From Telmatactis stephensoni (lineage: Eukaryota > Cnidaria > Anthozoa > Actiniaria > Isophelliidae): DNA of 64,000 nt. The DNA lies in NCBI GenBank assembly GCA_029948255.1, contig JALIZF010001240.1:37501-101500 (forward strand), given 5' to 3'. Made by a program: the position numbers and the translations under genes. The notes under the pieces are model-generated. The model was given only the letters and a program-made list of their open reading frames with translations, was not told the DNA's origin and did no database searches. Below, in pieces: positions 22,976-33,565 of this stretch (its first letter is position 1; the number at the start of each line of letters is the position of its first letter).

Positions 22976-23129
22976 GTTGTAAGAAACCGTCCAGAAGTAA
23001 GGATGTTTTGGAAAAGAATTTTGATAGTTTGGAATGAAGAACATGACTAAAAGTCACTACTACCACCTACCAACCCAAACCCTGCATATCACCCTCCCCT
23101 AAATCCGCCCTTATCCGCCCCTGTTTATA

Positions 23130-23521
23130 TTTTGCTTGCATTGAGAATAGAAGAAATAATATACGAAATGCTTTGCTTCAGTTATTATGTAATCTATCAC
23201 AATAACGTGTGCAGATGTTACCTTCTAAGTTTAACAAAAATCAAAATTGAACAGTTCTTTGAATCCATTATATTGCTTTATTGCTGGAGAATACAAGAAA
23301 TACGTAACGCTCTGCTTCAATTATTACCTAGACAATCACAATGATATTGTGTGCAAATGTTTACTTGTAAGTTTAGCTTTAAGTTGAACAATTAATCCGT
23401 GCGTTGAATCATTTATTTATTGCTAGAGAATAGTAAGAAATAACGTAACGCTTTGCCTCAGTAATTGCGTAGAAATTCACAAATATTGCGTGCAAATGTT
23501 ACCTTGTAATTACGTTAAACT
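23130..23521 (+). pseudogene. Three tandem GPCR 3'-end remnants
   Basis: Three consecutive ~130-bp units each derive from the last codons plus start of the 3' UTR of the cluster GPCRs. The middle unit (about 23258-23403) is clearest: YCWRIQEIRNALLQLL, then RQSQ and stop, followed by GATATTGTGTGCAAATG as downstream of the intact genes. Units 1 (about 23130-23250) and 3 (about 23404-23521) show the same order with more substitutions. No upstream receptor sequence accompanies them. Confidence 0.75.
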
Positions 23522-23693
23522 ATAAGTTACTTCTATAAACTATATTGTAAATCATGAACAGATAAACGAATAAAATTTGATTAAATTAAGGAATGAGCAA
23601 ACGAATAATGGCTGTATGGGTGGATGTCCAAGTGGGTTTTTACTCATTTAGCATAGTAGGGGTAAAGATGAAAGACAGAAAAAAGAACAGTTG

Positions 23694-23971
23694 GAAATAT
23701 TGAAAGATCATCACGGATATGTAAGCAATTTAGGCAATTGCTTTAGAAAAGCCCGAAAAAAATTCGGGGCTTCAACGGGATTCGAACCCATGACCTTTGC
23801 GATACCGGTGCAATGCTCTGCCAACTGAGCTATGAAGCCACATATGTTGGGAGCAGGCCATTTTGTTGGGTTCATAGTATTCATAGGAATTTTTTTTTTT
23901 TTTTTTTTCCGGGCTTTTCTAAAGCAATTGCCTAAATTGCTTACATATCCGTGATGATCTTTCAATATTTC
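23694..23971. mobile_element. Inverted-repeat element enclosing a tRNA
   Basis: Arms 23694-23755 and 23910-23971 are 62-bp perfect reverse complements (outer ends AAATATTGAAAGATCATC). The 154-bp interior holds a complete tRNA cloverleaf and a run of 19 T. No flanking duplication is evident. It may be a composite of a tRNA gene and foldback ends, or a mobile family that carries a tRNA promoter. Confidence 0.85.
23768..23839 (-). tRNA. tRNA-Thr(GGT)-like
   Basis: 72-nt minus-strand cloverleaf: acceptor GGCTTCA/TGAAGCC perfect, D-arm GCTC/GAGC with AGTTGGCA loop, T-arm ATGGG/CCCGT with TTCGAAT loop. The anticodon loop CCGGTAT places GGT at the anticodon (Thr), but base 33 is C rather than U and the closing pair of the anticodon stem is mismatched. 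The A-box (TAGCTCAGTTGG) and B-box (GGTTCGAATCC) are canonical, and a TTTTTTT Pol III terminator follows. Transcription looks possible; decoding function is doubtful. Confidence 0.75.
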
Positions 23972-24699
23972 TAGTTCCATTACCGCGGATCAATCCATAT
24001 ACATATAAAAAGAACAGTTGGTGGGTGGGTGGGTTTCGATTTTTAAAAATTACTACTGGAATGAACAAATAAAGAAGTAATAAAACCAAAACCAAAGGTT
24101 GGGCGTATAAGGCTGAACTTTAGATAGAATAAATTGAGGGATTCAAAGCCTTGTGTCTAGATGATTTTTTATTACTTATGCAGTGGAATCATGCACATTC
24201 TCATGGAGTCAATGAACATTATTAACCTCTCAGTATTGATTATATCGTTATTATACAATCTGCACAATGACATAATTTTGCCTTTCTACTTAACACTCTG
24301 AGCAGGAGACATGCGCTACAAAAGTGCTTATTTTTGAAAAAGTTGAAAAGTTGTTATAAAGCTGATATTTGTGTAAAGATGAAAGACAGAAAGAAGAACA
24401 GTTGGTAGTCTTATAGTTACTGCAGGGGATGGTGTGTGGGTCAAACAGGATAATAGGCATCGTAGTGTAACGGTCAATGGAGCTGGACAACTGTTGTGAC
24501 TTACATGGAAAGTCCGTAGGTCTAGTGAGGGTAAAACGGATGGCCAATTCCTTTCGTAATTGAACTTGGCATGGCGTGTAGTGTAGCCTGTCTGAGACGA
24601 GGGATAAAATGTGAAGGCGTTGTTACATGGGAAGTAGTGTGATTGGGTTTCCTGTGTAGCACAATGTGTGGGGTATCATTTGGGTTTCCTGTGTGTGGT

Positions 24700-24740
24700 A
24701 TGGGAAGTATGTGGGGGGGGGGGAGGGGGGGGGAGACTGC
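24700..24740 (+). repeat. G-rich tract
   Basis: Runs of 10 and 9 G separated by A, with shorter runs around. Potential G-quadruplex. The surrounding 24.0-25.5 kb has GT-rich low-complexity DNA and no supported gene. Confidence 0.6.
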
Positions 24741-25635
24741 ATATGTGAATGCATATGTGGGGGTATGGGCTAAGAGAACCATACATATACAATGGGTGAA
24801 AACATCCACATATTATGTACACATGTCAGAAGTAAATATGCAATATTGTTTGTCGTTTTTTGTTTCGGCCCTCAGGCCGAAACGTTACTGTGTTTGGTTT
24901 GCTAACCCATAATTTTTGGCTCGTCTGTCAATTAGCTGTCATACTTTTATAACACATCCAATTATATGTCGCATTCTTTTCACGTCTATTAAAAAATTGT
25001 TGGTGAAAACCTACCAACAAATGTTATTTGACGTGCCTGTCACCGACATCCAATCGCATGAAAGGAAGCGCTAAAACGTTTTGCAAAGATTGTGTTATCT
25101 ATTGTTTATTTGACCGTGGGAACACCCCTTTCTGATTGGTCGGGAATAGAACTTGTAACAATCATACACGCCCTTTTAATCACTTGTGTGAAATTAGCCA
25201 ATCTGGCACGAGAGGAAATCATAGAAATCTCGATGAATGCGTTTACGCTCTATTTATAATAGTCATTGGAAATTTTATGGCAAAATTGTCATTAAAACAC
25301 ACGGATTTGCAGGATTTACAGCCCTAAACTAAAGGCCGTTTATCGAGGTTTGTTGCATTGCTGCATTGCAACATTGCTTAAAAACTTTCCGCTTAGTTGA
25401 GTCACAATGAATCCCGCTGATATTAATGAACAAATTTGATTTTCAGTTTACATTTTTCTTTGCAAGTTAGAACTCCAAGTCTCGTAAAGGAATCTAAAGG
25501 GTTTTGAGCGGGCCGAAACATCATTGCTTTGAAGCAATATAGGCTTGTTGTTTGTTTGTTCGTTTGTTTGTTTGTTCGTTTGTTAATTATAATTCTGCAA
25601 TCTTGTACGTGTAAAAGACGTATTTTGTGAATACA

Positions 25636-26620
25636 ATAATGAGGCATTGAATTTGTTTTATTGTAAGATACTTCTTAGCGACCCTATTTAGCCTTTCCTC
25701 TTGTCCACTCTTGTCCACTAGCACTTTTAAGTTAATTTAATTTGCTTAAGTTGAAACGTCAGTTAAGGCCATATTTATACACAGTATAAAATTCAAAGTT
25801 AACGATATAACCTTAGAGCATTAAACAATTATTGGGTAGTTTTTCTATCGCGTAATTCTTGCGAGCAGATATTTAGGTAAAGTTCTTATTAAATTTATTA
25901 GTTAGTCAAATCGATCGTAATAGGCGATATGCACTGACAGGTCACATGACCCTATCTCCCCTAAATCAAGTGGCACCAGAAATACAAACACCAGAAATAG
26001 AAAGAGCACTTCGATATTAGTAAAAGCGCAAATTTTCAGCTTATAAGATGTAATACAGGAATAATGACAGTAAATTTAAGATGGGATATTTTCTTAAGAT
26101 TCGTTTGGAAAAACGCGTTGGATTGCAAGCTCGTGCCATCCAACGCGCTTTTCCGAACGAATCTTAAGAAAATATCAAATCTTAAATTTGCTGTCATTTT
26201 TTTTCTTATTCATCTTAAAAACTGAAACTTTTGCACTTTTACTAATATCAAGATGTTCTTTCATTTTTTGGAGTTCATTTTGATGGTACTGCTTGATTTA
26301 GGGGAAATGGAGTCACGTGACCTGTAAGTGCATATGGCCCATTGAGTAAACCTAATCCTAACGACCCGCATAAAATAATGAGCCATTGTGTTTGTATTTC
26401 TGTAAGGTACTTCTTAGCGACCTAATCTAGCCTTTCCTCTTGCCCACCTGTGAGTTAATTTGTTATTCATCTTTGACATCCTTCAAAAATGTATATTCAT
26501 TGCGCCCTCGAAATTATTCATTTTTCTGTCTTTCATTTTTTAATTTCCCAGTCATAACGAAAGAGGATCGAATCCTTTTAGCTGTCATTATTTTTTCATA
26601 AACATCTTGTTATGGTACCG
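25636..26620 (-). repeat. GPCR-cluster 3' flank repeat, two copies (one split)
   Basis: Minus strand at 25636-25745 and at 26341-26620 (plus 25880-25921 beyond an insertion) matches the DNA downstream of GPCR 3 (43740-44055): AGGTGGGCAAGAGGAAAGGC, AGATAGGGTC, CTAAGAAGTACCTTAC, then GGTTTATT.AATTACGATC. It probably travelled with receptor genes during segmental duplication. Confidence 0.65.
25922..26340. mobile_element. ~420-bp palindromic element
   Basis: Two ~190-bp arms, roughly 80% identical in reverse: outer GCACTGACAGGTCAC / GTGACCTGTAAGTGC, inner AAGATTCGTTTGGAAAAACG / TTTTCCGAACGAATCTT around a short loop. It interrupts the GPCR flank repeat between CGATCGTAA and TGAGTAAACC-type sequence that is continuous in other copies. 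Confidence 0.8.
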
Positions 26621-27227
26621 TCTAGGACCCATAGTTTTATTGAGTTTCAAAAAGGTGATTCAGCTACTTTCTTGCTCTCTTTCTTTATTGCTTGTTCTCT
26701 TGCTCTTAACAACTTCTGGACTCTAAAAAACTATTAACTTTTACAGCTTATATTTACCTAAAAAAGCCTTTTGTTTAAAAATGAAATATTTTCATTTTTA
26801 GGATTACAGTTTTAGCTATAAAGATTGACAGTTACTGAAGAAGGGGAATTCCTTAATTAATATTTAGTTAGCCTTGAACTTCAATTACAAATGACGCTTC
26901 GTAAACAAGAACTAAATTAACTTTCATTATAATAACTATGGTTTGACATCGAAAACAGTTCTACAGTTATTAACAATTGAACTATTTCAAACTACAAACT
27001 TAGATTTATCAAATATTTAAATTAGGCTAACTTTCTTCTTCCTACAAAAAACATTTGTTGTTTCAACTCAGGAACAATTGCTGAGTTAACAATAAAATTC
27101 TTAAAAATAATAATTTATTCAACTGGTTTTCATTCATTTTGTACATTTATTAGATGATTTACAATGAGTACGTAGTTTATGGAAGTAGCATACAGTCAAA
27201 CTTACAAGGTAACATTTGCACACTATA

Positions 27228-28160
27228 TCATTGTGATTGTCTTCGTAATAACTGGAGCAAAGAGTTACGTAGTTCTTGTATTCTCCAGCAATAAATCAAT
27301 GGATTCAACGCACTGTTCATCATAACAAGTGTATTAGCTAAATGTAAGGCGGCTTGAAGTAGCTCTATTTTTGCATTGCCTTTGGCTACCATTATCCAAT
27401 ACACAATATAGCAAACGAAACTAGGCAAATAACACCCTATGAATACACCCATGATATAGTACATGACATTAACGGAGTTCTTGAGTCTCTCTGTGTTCAG
27501 GCTTGGTTGCTGTGCTTGCTGTTGAGTATGAATCTGAACCGTGTGTTTGTGAATTAATCGGGAGATGTTCAGCATCAGACAAATGTCAATTATAGCAACA
27601 ATAATCAGTAAACAGTTGAAGAAAATTATCAGCCAACTTGTTTTTGTAACATCTGCAAAACACCCCGACAAACTAACAACCCAAATTGAAATCGCAACTG
27701 TGTACGACTGCTTTGTTGTGACAAGTTCTTGGTACCTCAGATGCAGGTGAAGAGCAAGAAACCGATCGATAGTAATGGCAGTAACAGTGAGAAGCGAGCC
27801 AATTCCCAGCACGTGAAGTGATCGTATGAATACATTCGAACTGTTTTTGTATACAGAAGAGCAATTCGTCAACAAGGCAATCAAATGGCAACAATACGCT
27901 GGCTGCATCACTACTCCAACTCCCAAGTCAGACAAAGCCAAGCTAAGAATTAAAATGTACGATGGCGTTCGTAAAGAGGGTGTCTTTACAAAAGTCAAAA
28001 TGACCAAAAAGTTTAAAACTGCAGCAAGTATTGAGCCAAAGGAATTAAAAACAAGCAGAAAGTAAAAATAGCATTTAAGGTGAGCACTTGATCCCACAAT
28101 GCTCATCAAATAGTCAGTCGGTTCTATATCTTTGGTTGTAGAAACTGTAGAATTATTCAT
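27228..28160 (-). CDS. Class A rhodopsin-like GPCR, paralog 1
   Basis: 310 residues, intronless. Start chosen at MNNSTVSTTK, shared by all paralogs; an upstream in-frame Met (28256) would add 32 residues. Seven hydrophobic segments: TM1 with NFLVI, TM2 with LALSDLGVG (Asp2.50), TM3 ending TIDRFLAL in place of DRY, TM6 with CYLPS in place of CWxP, and TM7 with NPLIYC. The second extracellular loop is very short and has no Cys, and the C-tail is about 20 residues (WRIQELRNSLLQLLRRQSQ). These traits resemble the melanocortin/adenosine-like receptors; the ligand is unknown. NNST gives an N-terminal glycosylation site. TATA-like sequence lies upstream at 28365-28372, and an AATAAA on the minus strand at 27114-27119. 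Confidence 0.9.
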   Translation of the reverse strand: MNNSTVSTTKDIEPTDYLMSIVGSSAHLKCYFYFLLVFNSFGSILAAVLNFLVILTFVKTPSLRTPSYILILSLALSDLGVGVVMQPAYCCHLIALLTNCSSVYKNSSNVFIRSLHVLGIGSLLTVTAITIDRFLALHLHLRYQELVTTKQSYTVAISIWVVSLSGCFADVTKTSWLIIFFNCLLIIVAIIDICLMLNISRLIHKHTVQIHTQQQAQQPSLNTERLKNSVNVMYYIMGVFIGCYLPSFVCYIVYWIMVAKGNAKIELLQAALHLANTLVMMNSALNPLIYCWRIQELRNSLLQLLRRQSQ

Positions 28161-28361
28161 TTTTGGAAAACACCGCCAAAAGCTTGCAGAACTCGAAGAC
28201 TTTTGCTTGTCACAGGCGAGAAGAAACGTCTGGCACTCTTCGGTATGAGTTGACACAACAAAATGCTAAGTTGTCGATTTCCTATCATCAGTTAATACGT
28301 GTGTGGTGCATAGGGAACAGCTGCAAGCAAGTTTATTGTTGTTTTTTTATGAATGTAAAGA

Positions 28362-28418
28362 GTTTTTATATAGCTGACATTTTTTAATGGATATCACGAC
28401 TGACCGTTGATACAGCAT
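28362..28418 (-). promoter_or_regulatory. Conserved upstream module of GPCR 1
   Basis: On the minus strand: CTGTATCAACGGTCAGTCGT, GATATC, then TCAGCTATATAAAAAC. The same ordered blocks precede GPCRs 3, 4 and 5 and the truncated copy near 33.8 kb, about 200-850 bp before the ATG. TATATAAAA is a credible TATA box. Confidence 0.6.
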
Positions 28419-29439
28419 TCAATTATTTCCACTGCAGGTTTAAGTTTTTCTTAAGGTTGTTTTAAGGTTTGGTTAAAGGGAGACGACGATCAAAATCGGT
28501 TAAAATTGGAAATGGATTATTCCTAGTTGAAGAATTACTTTCCCAAAAATTCTGCATTTTAAGCTCATTATTACCGAGAAATTTGAATTTAAAAGCCAAG
28601 AGAACAATAGGTTTGAGTAAATGACGTCATTTGTATACAATTCAGATGCTAATATACTTGATAATTTTGATCTCTCTCTTTTGAATATAAATAAAACATA
28701 TGTTGTTGAGTGATTATAGGAGCCATATAGATAAGTTCAACCGAGTTTTAAGTCATTTTCAAATTTTCCAATAATACCCATGATAATAGAAGGCCAACAC
28801 AGGCCATACTAGTAGCTGCTGACAGACAAATTGACAGTGATCAGAAAAGGACGGACCATTTGATCCGGCATCACTCGGTGGTCGACAAAAACAAGCTCCT
28901 ATTTTTCAAGTTGCTGGGCTTACAAAAGTTTTATTCCTTTTTTTTAGTTAGCCGATTCAATAAAGGTCTTTAGAACTGCGCTGGTTGGACTACAAGCAAC
29001 CAGTGTACCCTTCGGGAAGCGTCTTATTAAAAAGTTTATTAACGACAACATGTTATCTAAATATCTTTTTGAAGCCGATATTGAGCTCGCTTTCACATGG
29101 GCACGAGTGAACGCACGAGTGCGTCTAGTTAACTTATAATTTAATTTCTCTTTGATGATTAAAACTTTATTAGTTCTTCAATTTTTATTACTACCCGTGC
29201 AATCAGGCAGGTTCGTAATATTCTTAATAAATACAGGAACCCCACACCAACTTTTCAAAGTCCAAATTAGCTTCTGATTTTGAACGTTGCTTTTTGCTTT
29301 CTATTTTGTTACGTTATTTAGGCTGCCAAATATACCACTCTAACTGCATAGCATAACCAGTATGATTTCATGATACACTGCATCCAAGTACCAGCTCAAT
29401 CCCATCTGGTCAAGAGTAAACCCTTCATACAAAAGTCAA

Positions 29440-29790
29440 GTTAAGAAGACAATCACAATGATATTGGGAGCAAATTTTGCTTTTTATGTTTAACTATAAG
29501 TTTCTTTCATAAACTACATCGAAAGTTTTGGAATAAATATACAAATAAAGGAATGAAAATCAATTGAATAAATGTTTATGGAAAAATTAATGACAGTAAG
29601 GCGATTCCTTCTTCATTATGGTTGCGAAAAAAGTGAAAGATGAAAAAATGAATAATTTCCTGGGCAATGAATTGAAAAATATAAAAGATGAATAACAAAT
29701 TTCACAGGTGGACACGAGACTAGATAGGGTCTCTAAGAAGTACCTTACAAAATTAAACAAACAATGTCTCATTATTATCTTTTGTGATCT
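29440..29790 (+). pseudogene. GPCR 3'-end remnant plus 3' flank repeat
   Basis: AAGAAGACAATCACAATGAT matches the last codons and stop region of GPCR 1, then TTTAACTATAAGTTTC, AAATAAAGGAATGAAAATCA and the cluster flank repeat follow in the same order as downstream of GPCR 3. No receptor body remains. A further flank-only copy is at 30390-30640. Confidence 0.6.
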
Positions 29791-30389
29791 GCAGAATATA
29801 CATAGTTTAATTGATCCTAGATAATGTGAACAACAACAGAACTTAGAAAACTATGATTTTAACACTGTTTTTGAACTCTTGAATCTACATTAAACGGTTT
29901 TCTAGATCAGATCGAAGTGTCAAATTATGGCGCACGGGAGTAGGATAAGACGAAATTAAAATTAAACTGCATCCGGGATCCGGTTACTAAAAATAGCCCA
30001 ACCGGGAATTATCATGGCGCGCTTATTTATGCTCTCTTGTATATCAGTATCCCGAAATAGCGAATTGCTCGATCTTACGAGGTTGTGAAGTTGGTATATA
30101 CTAATTTTGTATATTAGCTTCTCTATCTAGTTTTGTCCAAAATTGAGCTTTTTGGGTTTATTTTCTCTCTCGGCATGACAAACTCATAGTATTTGTCAAT
30201 AAAAGACAATCATGCTTTTGTTTCAAATTTATGATATTGAATAAGTTTTGCGTAGCTTACAACTTCAACTAGAATTTCTACTGGAGAGCTTCATAACAAG
30301 TCTTGCTAAATTACAATGTGTTATTATAGTGATTATTATTAAACTTGTTTGTTGTTTATTTGTTTTGCTTTGTTTTGTTTTGTTTTATT

Positions 30390-30640
30390 TTTATTCTTTC
30401 ATTATGGTTGGGAAAAAGTGAAATATAGAAAATGAATAAATTCGAAGGCCATGAATATACATTTTTGAAAAATATAAAAGATAAATAACAAATTAACTCA
30501 CAGGTGGGCAAGAGGAAAGGCTAGATAGGGTCGCTAAGAAGAGCCTCATTATTTTATGCGGGTTAGGACCGGATTAGGTTTATTCAATTACGATCGATTT
30601 TACTAAATAAATTTAATAGAACGTCGAGTACTCGTAGTTA
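30390..30640 (+). repeat. GPCR-cluster 3' flank repeat, further copy
   Basis: TCATTATGGTTGGGAAAAAG, AACTCACAGGTGGGCAAGAG, GGCTAGATAGGGTCGCTAAG and AATTACGATCGATTTTAC in the same order as at 43830-44055. A shorter minus-strand piece sits at 31611-31700 and a very diverged one at 52310-52470. Confidence 0.65.
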
Positions 30641-31081
30641 GAGTAGTTATGAGTGATCGACAATATAATGGTCGAAACGCATCCACTAATTTTGGCTGAA
30701 TAATAATACATGCATTTTCAAATTATATTAGGTTGTTCTTTTTTCTATTCTAATTAGTTTTTCGTTATGTTAAGCGTTCCGTCTTCATTTAAACAACGTT
30801 CAGTCCTTCAGTTGTTTAAAAAGAAACTTCATTTCAATGTTGATAACGAAAGAGGAAAAACTGAAGAGATGTTTTCCAATCTATCTGGAATAGTGTGACG
30901 TAGCCTGTCGAGCTAGACGTAAACTTGCTTCAACCGACGAATAAGGCTGATGATCAAACTGAAATAAACTAGAGAACTGAAATTAAAACAAAGGAAGTTC
31001 TAAGCACTTAATTTGTCAATGGCGTCAATCATGGAAGTTTGCCGAGACCAAACAATCAATCAGGCAGATTAAATGTCAGTA

Positions 31082-31286
31082 AGGGACCGGTCATTATTTA
31101 CAGGGAGGGGGGGGGGGGGGGGGGGGGCTGGTGGAAATGAGAAATGTGCTGCACAATTTTTGATGGCCCCACCCCCCTTTCCACATACATTCTCTTATAA
31201 CAATAATGCAGTGTGTGCATGAAAAATGATGACCCCCCCATATTTCCACCAGCCCCCCCTTCCCTGTAAATAATGACTGGTCCCTA
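31082..31286. mobile_element. MITE with AGGGACC termini and G/C homopolymers
   Basis: AGGGACCGGTCATTATTTAC at the left and GTAAATAATGACTGGTCCCT at the right are near-perfect TIRs. Adjacent runs of more than 20 G (left) and several C runs (right) extend the pairing, followed by CTGGTGGAAAT / ATTTCCACCAG. G runs are a likely assembly and replication hazard. Confidence 0.75.
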
Positions 31287-31481
31287 AAATGATAATTTCT
31301 TTATATAGACATACCGGAATTGCCGGGGATCACAAATTACAAAGGAGTTTTCACTGCAATTTGCAACAAGTATTTGAACGAAGTTTCTTTAGAACAACTG
31401 CAAAGAAAACACTACTATAATATCATTACTGATAAAGCTTTTGCGAGCGCGCGAGCCGCATAGGCAAAAAGAACAAAAGAA

Positions 31482-31546
31482 TTGGTGTTTGTTTTGTTCT
31501 TTTGTTTGTTTGTTTTTTGTTTTTTGTTTCTTTGTTGTTTGTTCTT

Positions 31547-31585
<39 letters not shown>

Positions 31586-31600
31586 GCTTTGTTTTGTTTT
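31482..31600 (+). repeat. (TTG)n microsatellite and T/G-rich tract
   Basis: About 14 uninterrupted TTG units near 31545-31582, within a longer GTTTTGTTT-type tract. It produces spurious Cys/Val-rich frames on both strands. Confidence 0.85.
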
Positions 31601-31819
31601 CCTGGATCATGATGTACTTCTCTTTTTTCAAAATGTACATTCATTACCCTGGAAATTATTCATTTATTCTAACTTTCACCTTTAATTTTCTCATTTTCTT
31701 AGGTTCTAAACCTAATTTACTTCTCACACCAAAGTCAAGGTTTTGTTCGAAAACTAGTTTCGTCTTTATTCACAGACCTCATCAACTCTACATATGTTAC
31801 AATAGTTGCGCGCGATGCG

Positions 31820-31867
31820 ATAATAATAATAATTAAAATAATGATGATGATGATGACGATGATGATC
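31820..31867 (+). repeat. AAT/ATG trinucleotide microsatellite
   Basis: Consecutive AAT then ATG/ACG units (for example ATGATGATGATGACGATG). The Ile-rich frame on the opposite strand is an artefact. Confidence 0.8.
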
Positions 31868-32314
31868 AGCATGATAATAGTAGACTTATATAGCGCTATT
31901 TCCGTGATTCCAATAGCGCTGATCAAACACAAACTTACAATTCAAACGCCAGATTAAACAAATAAGTCTTGAGCTTTTGCTTAAGTTTAAAATCGACAAA
32001 GCGCGCGCTCTAGATCTTAACTAAGCTTTCGAATGTATAGCTGTAATATCATGGGAATTAAAATTACAATTTTACGATCTTTCAATGTTAACTCAAGGTA
32101 CTTTCGCTATTCTATGACAATTGATTAAAGCACTGTTTATCATAAATGTATTCGACGACGAATGTATTGGAAATTATTTGTACATTTGTTGAGTAGTTTA
32201 CAATGCAGTTTTAGTAGTAACTTATAGTTCGACTTACGAGGTAGTATTTACACACAATACCATTCTCATTGTCTGCTTATAGGTAAACTTACAAGGCAGC
32301 ATTTTCATACAATA

Positions 32315-33247
32315 TCATTGTGGTTGTCTCCGTAATAACTGAAGCAAAGCGTTACGTAGTTCTTCCATTCTCCAGCAATAAATCAATGGATTCAGCATAC
32401 TGTTCATCATAACAAGTGTATTAGCTAAATGCGTAACTGCATGAAGCAGCTCTGGTTTTGCACTGACTGTGGCTGCCGCTATCCAGTACACAATATAGGT
32501 ACTTAAACTAGGGAAATAACATACTAGAAATACACCCATGATGTAGTACATTATGTTAACCGATTTCTTGTAACTCTGCATGTCCATAGTTGGTTCCTGT
32601 GGTTGCTGTTGTGCTTGGATCTCTGCTGAGTGCCTGCGAATTACTCGAGAGATTTTCAGCATGAAATAAATGCCAAGAATAGCAATAGCCAATAGCAAAC
32701 AGTGAAAGAAAATTTGCAGCCAATTTGTCTTTGTAGCATATGCAAGACTCCAAAACAAACCAAAAACCCAAATGGCTACCGCAGCTGTGTAAGACCGCTT
32801 GGTTGTGACAAGTTCTTGGTATTTCAGATGCAAGTGAAGAGCAAGAAAACGATCGATAGTGATGGCAGTAACAGTGAGAAGTGAAACAGTTCCCAGCACA
32901 TAAATTAATCGCATGAATACATTAAAACTGTTTTTGTATACAGAAGAACACTTAGTCAACAAGGCAATCAAATGGCAACAATACGCTGGCTGCATCAGCA
33001 CTCCAACTCCCAAGTCTGAGAAGGCCAAGCTAAGAATTAAAATGTACGAAGGTGTTCGTAAAGAGGGTGCCTTTACAAAAATCAAAATGACCAAAAAGTT
33101 TAAAACTGCAGTCAGGACTGAGCTGAGGGAATTAAAAACAAGGAGAAAGTAAAAATAGCGTTTAAGGTGAGCACTTGATCCCACAATACTCATCAAATAG
33201 TCTGTCGGTTCTATATCCTTGGTTGTAGAAACTGTAGAATTGTTCAT
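32315..33247 (-). CDS. Class A rhodopsin-like GPCR, paralog 2
   Basis: 310 residues, one exon, starting MNNSTVSTTK. Seven membrane segments with LAFSDLGVG in TM2, TAITIDRFLALHLHLKY at the end of TM3, CYFPS in TM6 and NPLIYCWRMEELRNALL at the TM7/tail junction. A Cys lies at the TM3 mouth (TKCSSVYKN), but the second extracellular loop has no partner Cys. The third intracellular loop is Gln/Thr-rich (AEIQAQQQPQEP). Same strand as paralog 1, about 4.2 kb further along the window. A TATATAAAA lies at 33456-33464 (minus). The usual distal promoter blocks are replaced by a fragment of another receptor gene. Confidence 0.9.
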   Translation of the reverse strand: MNNSTVSTTKDIEPTDYLMSIVGSSAHLKRYFYFLLVFNSLSSVLTAVLNFLVILIFVKAPSLRTPSYILILSLAFSDLGVGVLMQPAYCCHLIALLTKCSSVYKNSFNVFMRLIYVLGTVSLLTVTAITIDRFLALHLHLKYQELVTTKRSYTAAVAIWVFGLFWSLAYATKTNWLQIFFHCLLLAIAILGIYFMLKISRVIRRHSAEIQAQQQPQEPTMDMQSYKKSVNIMYYIMGVFLVCYFPSLSTYIVYWIAAATVSAKPELLHAVTHLANTLVMMNSMLNPLIYCWRMEELRNALLQLLRRQPQ

Positions 33248-33452
33248 TTTTGAAAAGCGCCGCCCGAAAAGCTCGAAGAACTTGAAGACTTTTGCTTGTC
33301 GCAGACGAGAAGAGATGTCTGTAACTTCCCTCTATGGGCTGACACAACAAAAATGCTAAGTTGCCGGGTTGTCTATAATCAGTTAATGCGTGTGTGGTGC
33401 ATAGGGAACAGCTGCGAGCAAATCTATTGTTTTTTTCTAATGAATATATAGC

Positions 33453-33470
33453 GTTTTTATATAGCTGACC
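33453..33470 (-). promoter_or_regulatory. TATA-proximal promoter block of GPCR 2
   Basis: Minus-strand GGTCAGCTATATAAAAAC, identical in its core to the block upstream of GPCR 1, about 205-225 bp before the start codon. Confidence 0.55.
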
Positions 33471-33478
33471 TTTTTTAA

Positions 33479-33565
33479 TCGACATTTGAGGTAATCATGT
33501 GAATCTAGCATGTTCATGAAATAGTAAGTCGGTACTTTGGTTGTAGAAACTGTAGAGTTGTTCAT
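33479..33565 (-). pseudogene. GPCR N-terminal fragment fused to GPCR 2 promoter
   Basis: About 29 codons open MNNSTVSTTKVPTYYFMN and continue LDSHDYLK, most like the N-terminus of paralog 5 (VNYFMSILDSHDHLK). At about 33479 receptor sequence stops and runs directly into the AAAAAAGGTCAGCTATATAAA block of GPCR 2. A full 5' leader and distal module (33781-33820) precede the fragment. Best explained by recombination between homologous upstream modules of two paralogs. Confidence 0.75.

Noticed and set aside
24290..24912. Overlapping 85-95-codon frames
   Set aside because: GT/G-rich low-complexity DNA; no domain, splice structure or second copy.
25548..25585. Direct repeats resembling a short CRISPR-like array
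   Set aside because: They are a (GTTT)n/(GTTC) microsatellite with no spacer structure, in eukaryotic DNA.
31389..31932. Asn/Thr-, Cys-, Val- or Ile-rich frames
   Set aside because: Microsatellite translations of (TTG)n and (AAT/ATG)n.
32556..33152. Antisense frames opposite the GPCRs that recur at each paralog
   Set aside because: They recur only because the receptor sense sequence is conserved; they are shadows.
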